DNA from: Avidehalobacter sp964569265
GTDB taxonomy: Bacteria; Bacillota; Dehalobacteriia; UBA4068; UBA4997
Assembly (NCBI GenBank): GCA_964569265.1
Contig: CAZMTO010000012.1
Coordinates: forward strand, 1-49,349
DNA: 49,349 nucleotides
Direction of reading: 5' to 3'
In this document: in pieces, positions 40,208-47,600 of the stretch
How the letters are laid out: every line of letters begins with the position of its first letter
Position numbering within the stretch: position 1 is the stretch's first letter
Notes under the pieces: model-generated
Seen by the model: only the letters and a program-made list of their open reading frames with translations
Database searches by the model: none
What the model was told of the DNA's origin: nothing
Program-made: the position numbers and the translations under genes

Positions 40208-41179
40208 ATGAAGAAATTACTTACCCTGCTTATGACATTTGCAATGCTTACCGCACTTACGGCTTGCGGCGGCAACAGCGACAACACCCCCACTACGCCC
40301 AGCAACACCCAAACCTATAACGTTGGCCTGTTGCAGCTTATGGAACACACCTCGCTGGACGAGATAAGAAACGCCATTGAAGACGAAATTGCCGCAGCCG
40401 GCTATGGTGACGTTATTAAAATTGATTACGTTAACGGCCAAAACGATGCTTCAACTATGAACACCGCCGCACAAAAATTTGTAGCCGCCAATGATGACGC
40501 CATAATCGCTATTGCTACCAATGCAGCACAAAGCGTAGCCGCTGCCACACAGGATATTCCGATTATCTTTTCGGCAGTAACCGACCCTGTAGAGGCCGGT
40601 CTGGTTACCGATAAAGCCAACCCCGATGCCAATATCACCGGTGTTTCGGACTATATTGATGTAGCGGCAATTTTCGGTATGGCCGAAGATATTACCCCCG
40701 AAGTTAAAACCTATGGCTTTGTTTACAATATGGCCGAACCCAATTCCGTTTCGGTTATCCGCGATGCTAAAGCCTATTTAGATGCTAAAAATGTTGCTTA
40801 TACCGAAGCATTTGTTACCAACATCGGCGAGGTTACCACCGCTGTACAGTCGCTGGTTGGCAAGGTAGACGCCCTGTTTTTACCTATTGATAACACGGTA
40901 GCCAGCGCTATGAGCAACGTAGCCGACATAGCCAACGCTAACGGCATACCGGTATATACCGCCGCTGATTCTATGGTTCACGATGGCGGCCTGGCAACTG
41001 CCGGTGTAAATTATACCCAGTTGGGCAAACAAACTGCCGATATGCTGATCCGTATTTTGATTGACGGTGAAAGCGTAGCCGAAAACCCGGTAGAAGTTTT
41101 GACCGAATATTCGGTGACTGTTAATGCCGAAACCGCAGCAGCCATTGGCGTTGACGTAAGCAAATATCTGGCTGAATAA
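40208..41179 (+). CDS. trpX: TrpX-like ABC substrate-binding lipoprotein (PF04392 family)
   Basis: 323 residues. Signal MKKLLTLLMTFAMLTALTAC (Cys20), then the ABC_sub_bind fold: VGLLQLMEHTSLDEIRNAIEDE, FVAANDDAIIAIATNAAQS, IPIIFSAVTDPVEAGLV and PVYTAADSMVHDGGLATAGV. Members behind Trp T-boxes import tryptophan; others bind tyrosine or unknown ligands. AAGGAGAG precedes the ATG. First gene of a three-gene importer controlled by the leader at 39842-40126. Confidence 0.87.
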   Translation: MKKLLTLLMTFAMLTALTACGGNSDNTPTTPSNTQTYNVGLLQLMEHTSLDEIRNAIEDEIAAAGYGDVIKIDYVNGQNDASTMNTAAQKFVAANDDAIIAIATNAAQSVAAATQDIPIIFSAVTDPVEAGLVTDKANPDANITGVSDYIDVAAIFGMAEDITPEVKTYGFVYNMAEPNSVSVIRDAKAYLDAKNVAYTEAFVTNIGEVTTAVQSLVGKVDALFLPIDNTVASAMSNVADIANANGIPVYTAADSMVHDGGLATAGVNYTQLGKQTADMLIRILIDGESVAENPVEVLTEYSVTVNAETAAAIGVDVSKYLAE

Positions 41180-41205
41180 CACATTAAACCAAAAGGAAAC
41201 TAACT

Positions 41206-42105
41206 ATGAGCTTTACACTTTTGCAAGGCACCTTAGAACAGGGCCTGATATACAGTCTGGTTGCCATGGGGCTGTTCATTTCGTTTCGTATTCTTAATGT
41301 TGCCGATTTAACGGTAGACGGCGCATTTACCCTTGGCTGCGCCACTGCCGCAGTAGCCACGCTGGCCGGGCACCCCTTTTTGGGGCTGCTGCTGGCCTTG
41401 GCTGCCGGTGCGCTGGCCGGCCTTGTAACCGCGCTGCTGCAAACCAAAATGAAGGTGCAGCCGATTTTGGCCGGTATCATCACTATGACGGCACTCTACT
41501 CCATCAACCTGATGATAATGACCAACCGCGCCAACCTGCCGCTTTTAAAATGCGAAACCATCTATTCGGCAGCGGCCAAAATTTTCCCGGCCGACTATGC
41601 TAAGCTTATTCTGCTGACCATAATTGTTGCGGTGATTATACTGGCCACCCTGATATTTTTACGCAGCGGCACGGGGCTGGCTATACGTGCCACCGGCGAT
41701 AATCCGGATCTGGTACGTTCTTCGTCTATTAACCCGCATATCACCATATCTATTGGCCTGTGTGTAGCCAACGCGCTGGTTTCGCTTTCCGGCGCTCTGC
41801 TGGCTCAATATCAGCTTTTTGCCGAAATCACTACCGGCACCGGTATGGTGGTTATCGGTCTGGCATCGCTCATCATTGGCGAGGTTATCGTCGGTCATGG
41901 CGGCATCTTCCGCGCTCTGCTGGGCACGCTGGTAGGCTCGGCCATTTACCGCCTGATAATTGCCGTAGCCATAACCAGCTCGCTGCAACCTTCTAACCTG
42001 AAGCTCATTTCGGCTATCATCGTAGCTATTTCCATTTCCTGGCCCGCTATTAAAGAAAAAATTGCCCTGTTTAAGCTTAAACGCGCTGCCGGCAAAACCA
42101 AATAG
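41206..42105 (+). CDS. trpY: TrpY-like ABC permease (LivH-type)
   Basis: 299-residue membrane permease of the branched-chain-type group, about eight helices: LEQGLIYSLVAMGLFISFRILN, VDGAFTLGCATAAVATL, the EAA-like IRATGDNPDLVRSSSI and AHGGI-type VIVGHGGIFRALLGTLVGSAIYRL. Standard partner of PF04392 binding proteins. AAAGGAAAC precedes the ATG. Nine bases separate it from the ATPase gene. Confidence 0.88.
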   Translation: MSFTLLQGTLEQGLIYSLVAMGLFISFRILNVADLTVDGAFTLGCATAAVATLAGHPFLGLLLALAAGALAGLVTALLQTKMKVQPILAGIITMTALYSINLMIMTNRANLPLLKCETIYSAAAKIFPADYAKLILLTIIVAVIILATLIFLRSGTGLAIRATGDNPDLVRSSSINPHITISIGLCVANALVSLSGALLAQYQLFAEITTGTGMVVIGLASLIIGEVIVGHGGIFRALLGTLVGSAIYRLIIAVAITSSLQPSNLKLISAIIVAISISWPAIKEKIALFKLKRAAGKTK

Positions 42106-42114
42106 GAGGATACT

Positions 42115-42915
42115 ATGCTTGATTTGCAAAATATCAATAAAACCTTTAACCCCGGTACACCCAGCAGCAAGCAGGCGCTAAACGATTTGTCCCTGCACCT
42201 TGCCCCCGGCGATTTTGTAACCATCATCGGCAGCAACGGGGCCGGCAAAAGCACCCTGTTTAACGCCATAAGCGGCAGTTTTTTGGTAGACAGCGGCCAC
42301 ATTATCCTAAACGGCCAAGATATTACCTTTATGCCGGAGCATAAGCGTGCCGCAAATATCGGCAGGCTTTTTCAAGACCCGCTGCGCGGCACGGCCCCCA
42401 ATATGACGATAGAAGAAAATTTGGCGCTGGTTTATCTGCGTGCCAACAAATCCCGCTCTATTTTTGGTATAACCGCCAAAGAACGTGATTTCTTCCGCAC
42501 TAAGCTGGAAGAACTTAACCTTGGGCTGGAGGATCGCCTTAAAAGCAAGGTTGGCCTGCTTTCCGGCGGTCAGCGGCAGGCCCTTACACTGCTAATGGCC
42601 ACTATGATAACGCCGCAGATCCTGCTGCTGGACGAACATACCGCCGCGCTTGACCCTGCCACCGCCGACAAAGTGCTGGCGCTGACCGACAGCATTGTTG
42701 CAGCCGGCAAAATAACCACCTTGATGATAACGCACAACATAAGCAGCGCTCTTACTATGGGCAACCGCACCATTATGATGAACGACGGCCGTATAATTTT
42801 AGACATCAGTGGCCGCGAACGTGCTGACTTGACTGTGCCACAGGTTTTGGAGCTGTTCAAGTCGAAAAGCAACACCATGCTGGATGACGACCGTATGCTG
42901 CTTACTACCGACTAA
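42115..42915 (+). CDS. trpZ: TrpZ-like ABC ATPase
   Basis: 266 residues: Walker A GSNGAGKST, FQDPLRGTAPNMTIEENL at the Q-loop, signature LSGGQRQA, Walker B LLLDEHTAALDP (His where Pro is usual, common in this LptB/LivG-like group) and H-switch MITHN. TAGGAGG precedes the ATG. Completes the importer 40208-42915. Confidence 0.9.
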   Translation: MLDLQNINKTFNPGTPSSKQALNDLSLHLAPGDFVTIIGSNGAGKSTLFNAISGSFLVDSGHIILNGQDITFMPEHKRAANIGRLFQDPLRGTAPNMTIEENLALVYLRANKSRSIFGITAKERDFFRTKLEELNLGLEDRLKSKVGLLSGGQRQALTLLMATMITPQILLLDEHTAALDPATADKVLALTDSIVAAGKITTLMITHNISSALTMGNRTIMMNDGRIILDISGRERADLTVPQVLELFKSKSNTMLDDDRMLLTTD

Positions 42916-42918
42916 AGC

Positions 42919-42947
42919 TTGACAAGCGCCAACTTTGGTGCTATCAT
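42919..42947 (+). promoter_or_regulatory. thi promoter
   Basis: TTGACA (42919-42924), 17-base spacer, TATCAT (42942-42947) with extended TGC. It begins four bases after the trpZ stop. Confidence 0.8.
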
Positions 42948-42965
42948 ATAAACAAATTTAATATT

Positions 42966-43096
42966 TGGGGAGCTCATATGGTGGGCTGAGAGGAAGTCAT
43001 CAACTTCGACCCTTGACCTGATTTGGATAATGCCAACGGAGGGAAATTTTTCGTAGTACATTACGAGCTGCGCTTCTTGGCGTGGCTCGTTTTTTA
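42966..43096 (+). promoter_or_regulatory. TPP riboswitch with terminator platform
   Basis: Conserved TPP aptamer: GGGGAGCT, GGCTGAGAGG (42984-42993), GACCCTTGACCTGATTTGGA (43008-43027) and TAATGCCAACGGAGGGAA (43028-43045). An 11-base terminator stem follows, ACGAGCTGCGC / GCGTGGCTCGT (43063-43073 with 43080-43090), then T6. TPP binding is expected to stop thiM-thiE transcription. Confidence 0.96.
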
Positions 43097-43133
43097 TTTG
43101 CAACGCACTTGTAGCACAATAGGAGGTTTTAAT

Positions 43134-43946
43134 ATGCTTGTAAACGCTTGGGAAAATCTGCACAACACCTGCCCGCTTGTTCACGCCATCACCAATTATG
43201 TAACCGTAAACGATTGCGCTAATATTTTGCTGGCCGCCGGGGCATCGCCTATTATGGCCGACGATGCTGACGAGGTCGCCGAAATTACCGCGCTTTGCAG
43301 CGCCACCGTTATCAACATCGGCACCTTAAACCGGCGCACCGTAGAATCTATGCTGATAGCCGGGCGCGAGGCCAACCGCCTGGGGCACCCGGTAATTTTA
43401 GACCCTGTTGGTGCCGGCGCTTCTAACCTGCGTACCCAAACCGCGCAGCGCCTGCTTGATAACGTCCGCTTCAGCATTATCCGCGGCAACATCTCCGAAA
43501 TCAAAACGCTGGCCATGGGCAGCGGCCAAACCATGGGTGTTGATGCCAACCTTGCCGACCGCATAACCGACGAAAATTTGCCCAGTGCCCTGCCCTACCT
43601 TAGGGCTTTTAGCAAAAAAACCGGCGCAATTATCGCCGTAAGCGGTGCTATTGACATTATAACCGATGCCCAAACCACCTATGTTTGCCGCAACGGCCAC
43701 CCCGCTATGAGCAAAATAACCGGCACCGGCTGTATGCTTAGCTGCCTGTGCGCCGCCTGTGCCGCCGCCAACCCAACCAATATTTTGGCTGCCACCGCCG
43801 CCGCCTTTGCTGCAATGGGTCTGGCCGGTGAGCTGACCGCCAAGCGCGCCGCCGGTACGGGCAGCCTGCGCACCCACATTATAGATACTGTCAGCAATAT
43901 GACGGCAAATGATTTAAAGGCAGGTGCCAAAATTGAACAGCTTTAA
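43134..43946 (+). CDS. thiM: Hydroxyethylthiazole kinase
   Basis: 270 residues, ribokinase-like. Phosphorylates 4-methyl-5-(hydroxyethyl)thiazole for thiamine salvage. Marks: CPLVHAITNYVTVNDCANILLAAGASPIMADD (residues about 12-43), INIGTLN, PVILDPVGAGAS, IIRGNISEI and the catalytic-Cys GTGCMLSCL. The start is ATG 43134 after AGGAGGT; longer versions of the frame would run through the riboswitch terminator. Overlaps thiE. Confidence 0.95.
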   Translation: MLVNAWENLHNTCPLVHAITNYVTVNDCANILLAAGASPIMADDADEVAEITALCSATVINIGTLNRRTVESMLIAGREANRLGHPVILDPVGAGASNLRTQTAQRLLDNVRFSIIRGNISEIKTLAMGSGQTMGVDANLADRITDENLPSALPYLRAFSKKTGAIIAVSGAIDIITDAQTTYVCRNGHPAMSKITGTGCMLSCLCAACAAANPTNILAATAAAFAAMGLAGELTAKRAAGTGSLRTHIIDTVSNMTANDLKAGAKIEQL

Positions 43947-44568
43947 TTTAAAAAAATCCCTGCGCTTTTACGCCGTAACCGACACTGCCTGGGTAGGCAA
44001 ATTAACCTTTTATCAACAGATAGAGGCCGCTTTGCGGGGCGGCATAACAATGCTGCAACTGCGAGAAAAGCACCTGCCCGATGACGAATTTTTGCACCGG
44101 GCTGTGGATATTAAGCAGATGACGGCCCAATATAACATACCGCTCATCATCAACGACAACCTGCAAGTGGCCATAAACAGCAACGCCAACGGGCTGCACA
44201 TTGGGCAAAACGATATACCTGCCGCCAAGGCGCGTGCCGCTATCGGGCCGGACAAAATTTTGGGTGTGTCGGCACAAACCGTGCAGCAGGCCCTTGCCGC
44301 CGAGCGTGACGGTGCCGACTATTTGGGCGTTGGCGCTATATTTGCCACCAACACCAAAGATGATGCCGACAGCGTTAGCATACAAACGCTGCGCGAGATT
44401 TGCCGCAGCGTAAATATCCCGGTTATTGCCATTGGTGGTATAAATGTTGAAAACGCGACCCTGCTGCTCAACAGCGGCGTTTGTGGTGCAGCCTTTGTTT
44501 CGGCAGTGTTTGCCGCCGACGACATTACCGCCGCCTGCCAAAATTTAAACCGCATACTTAAATTTTAA
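43933..44568 (+). CDS. thiE: Thiamine-phosphate synthase
   Basis: 211 residues, TIM barrel. It joins HMP-PP with thiazole-P to thiamine phosphate. Marks: MLQLREKHLPDDEFL, LIINDNLQVA, GLHIGQNDIPA, LGVSAQTVQQA, DYLGVGAIFATNTKDDA, PVIAIGGIN. The start is taken as TTG 43933 six bases after AGGTG; a GTG at 43924 is also in frame. The 14-bp overlap with thiM indicates coupling. No thiD is in the window, so HMP must be phosphorylated by an enzyme encoded elsewhere. Confidence 0.93.
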   Translation: MNSFNLKKSLRFYAVTDTAWVGKLTFYQQIEAALRGGITMLQLREKHLPDDEFLHRAVDIKQMTAQYNIPLIINDNLQVAINSNANGLHIGQNDIPAAKARAAIGPDKILGVSAQTVQQALAAERDGADYLGVGAIFATNTKDDADSVSIQTLREICRSVNIPVIAIGGINVENATLLLNSGVCGAAFVSAVFAADDITAACQNLNRILKF

Positions 44569-44580
44569 CACTTTATAAAC

Positions 44581-44617
44581 AAAAATCCCGAACGGTTCTC
44601 ACCATTCGGGATTTTCT
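44581..44617. terminator. Bidirectional terminator after thiE
   Basis: Eleven-base stem AAAATCCCGAA / TTCGGGATTTT (44582-44592 with 44605-44615) with inner GGT/ACC pairs. It also serves the convergent SLH gene. Confidence 0.85.
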
Positions 44618-44642
44618 TATGCAATTTTATGCAATTTTTGAC

Positions 44643-47600
44643 TTATTTGGTATCGGTATCAGCCTTGCCCAGCACATTTGTACAATAGCGGTGCAAAATC
44701 GCTGCTGTCTGCGCACGGGTTGCCTTGCCCTGAGGCTCCAGCGTACTCTCGGTCACACCATTGATGACCCCGGCGCCGCAGGCCCATTGCATTGCCGCCA
44801 TAGCATATTCCGAAACCTTCAACGCATCGTCATAGCTCAAAATGTTGGTATCTTCGCCCACGCTCACATCAGCGCCCTCTGCCTTAGCGTAACGCCAAAG
44901 TATGGCTGCCATCTGCTCACGGGTTATCGAATCATTGGGGCCAAAGGTCACAGCATCATAGCCGGTGACTACGCCCTGCTCAGCCGCCCAAATTATCGCA
45001 TCGGTGTAATATGCGCCAGCGGCAACATCCTTAAACGGATTTTCCGCGGTCACTTTGGGCTCACCGGCCAGGCGGTGCAAAATAGTCACAATCATACCGC
45101 GCGTAATGTTACTGTTAGGCTCAAAGCTGCTCGCCGCCGTACCGTTCATCAGGCCATTTTCCCAAGCATAACGCACATCTTCGCTAAACCAGTCGTTTGC
45201 CTTAACATCGTCAAACGGCATATCGGTCACAGTTTCAATCGGCTTTTCAACCGGGGTAACAACACCACCGCCGCCGGCACCGGCATTTTTCCTCTCCAGT
45301 GTCAGCATATAGGTTCTGCTGTCGGTACCGTTAGTCACCACGATCTCATATTCACCGCCGGCCGCAACCTGAGCAATGCCGTTTTCTGCCACAGCGCCGT
45401 TCACAGTAACCTTAGCGGCATCACTTTCCGGCTTCACAGTCAGCACGTAATTGCCGCCGGGCACGCCAGGCACCTTGGCGTAATACTTACCGTCTTTATC
45501 CTCCAGCTTAAAGCTGTCAATCGTCAGCGGCAGGCCGTCCACTGTAATGTTCTTAACCGCCGCACCGGCAGTTGCCACCGGTTCACCGTAGCTTAACAGC
45601 ACCTTGGCACCGGTCTGGCCAAATACAACGTTCTTGGTCGTATTTCCTTCCGCTCCCAAGCTTATCTCAGTTACATTCTTGGTTTCCAACATCTTGCCGT
45701 TAGCATCCACCAAGGTAGCCAGTAAATGCCCTTCGTTACGCTTTTGCAGAGAATTGTTGCGTACCTGCACCTTGGCAGTGGCTTTACCGTCAGCATTGGC
45801 CAGCTCTACGGTCATCGTGGTAGGCTCGTTGTTGCTGCGGGTCAGCAGGCTATCAAAGGTTACCGTTTTCTGGTTGTTCATCGTGTCGGCCTCGGGCAGT
45901 TCCACCCAGTTGCCGTTGATATACTGCTCAACGCGCGCGCGTACAAACAACATAATTCCCTGCTCCGGAATTTCAGTCTGCCCGGCATCCGCAATATACT
46001 GTGCAATGTCAAAGTCCAGCTTCTTGGCAAAATTATCAGCATCAATCGTCTGCAAATCGGCGCTCTTATCAATCGCAATTTCATAAGCCTTGCCGACTGT
46101 GCCACCAAAATACTTGCCATCAATGCCCGTAGTGCAACTGGGATCGGTATAAACGCCCAGCACTACACGGCGGTTGCTAACATTCAGGCTGGCTGCCGCC
46201 TGATTATACATAGTGGCAATAAACGTGCGCTGGCCGTTCTCCTCGCTGATTACCTGCAAGCCGGAAATACCTACGTCCGGATAATCCAGATACAGCGTGC
46301 CGGTGTCGGTTTGTGCTGCCGCACCGTCAAATTCCGCGTTCAGCGTATACGTCATATCGCTGATTGCATCGCCGGTTGTAATCACCATCGGCACAACTTT
46401 GGATTGACCGGGCAGCAGATTCAAATCGGTCAGGGTCTGTGTTGCACCGCCGGTCGAAGCATCAGCCACGGTCAACGTCAGGCCGGTTATAGCGTGCAGG
46501 CCCAGATTTTTAACCGTAAAGGTTACGGGAACCTGCGCATTAGTGTTCAGCGTATCATAATCCACGTTAGTAGCAATAACTGCCACCGTATCCTCATACG
46601 TACCGGTCGCACTCAGCAGCTTGCTGGTTTGATCAGGCACGCTTACTGTGGTTTCGGTTTTAACACCGCTTTCATCTTCCACATAAATCGTTTCATCATG
46701 ATACTTGGTATCATATTCCGTCACCTGCAACATTGCGTATACCGATTCTTCACCGGTAGCATACGCATCCATATGCGTCAGGCTGTTGTTGGCTTCAAGC
46801 TCGGCCACCTCTATCGGTGCAGATGCCGCGTAAGCTTCGCCGTAGCGGCCAAATTTAATGGCACGAATAACGTCATTGTTTTCGCCGCCGGCCTTTACAT
46901 CGTTCCACAACAGAGAAAGCTCATCGAGAGCCGCAGCACCCTTAACAAAGGTGAACTGCCCACCAAAGGAGGCGGTAGAAACCATATTGCTCAGGGCTTC
47001 CGGCAGTATAGATTGCGGTGTGCCATTCATATCCAGCACACGCAGGCCCACATCGTTCTGCTCCACGCTTGTTTCAGTCTGCAAGCTGTGCCAGCCCAGC
47101 ACAAAGTAATCATTGTCCGCGCCCTCAACCGTTGTCAACTGCGGGTCTTCATCCAGATAATCGTTGGTAGTTGCACGGATAACACGGGTCTCAGCTTCTA
47201 CATCACTTGCCGTGGTGTCAACCACTGCATAGTAAATCTCGCTTGCCGATTTACCGTTCTCAGCTTCTTCAGCGGTAACGCCGGCATCCAGCGCCATTGC
47301 AACCACTGCGGTATCATCAATCATTTCGACAGACATACCCTTAACCGCACCGGATGTACCGTTGTACAGGGTATGCGTATCGCTCCAGGTTCCGTCAGTA
47401 TGGCTATACAGCTTGTACAAAATACGGCTGTTGCCAAAATCCATACTTTCCAGCACACCGTCGTCCCCGGTCTGCCAGTTGGTCTGCACTTCACGCCACG
47501 CCACAATAGCGTCACCGTCGTCGCTAACCGCAATAATCGGGCTCATTTCCTGCGTGCCGTTGTCGGTCAGGCGAGTGGTAGCCCAGCTCATTTTATCGCC

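Noticed and set aside
43023..43133. Upstream extension of thiM
   Set aside because: It would translate the riboswitch aptamer end and terminator; AGGAGGT fits ATG 43134.
44619..45596. A 325-codon plus-strand frame opposite the SLH domains
   Set aside because: Antisense shadow of the triple SLH region; no protein family is recognisable.
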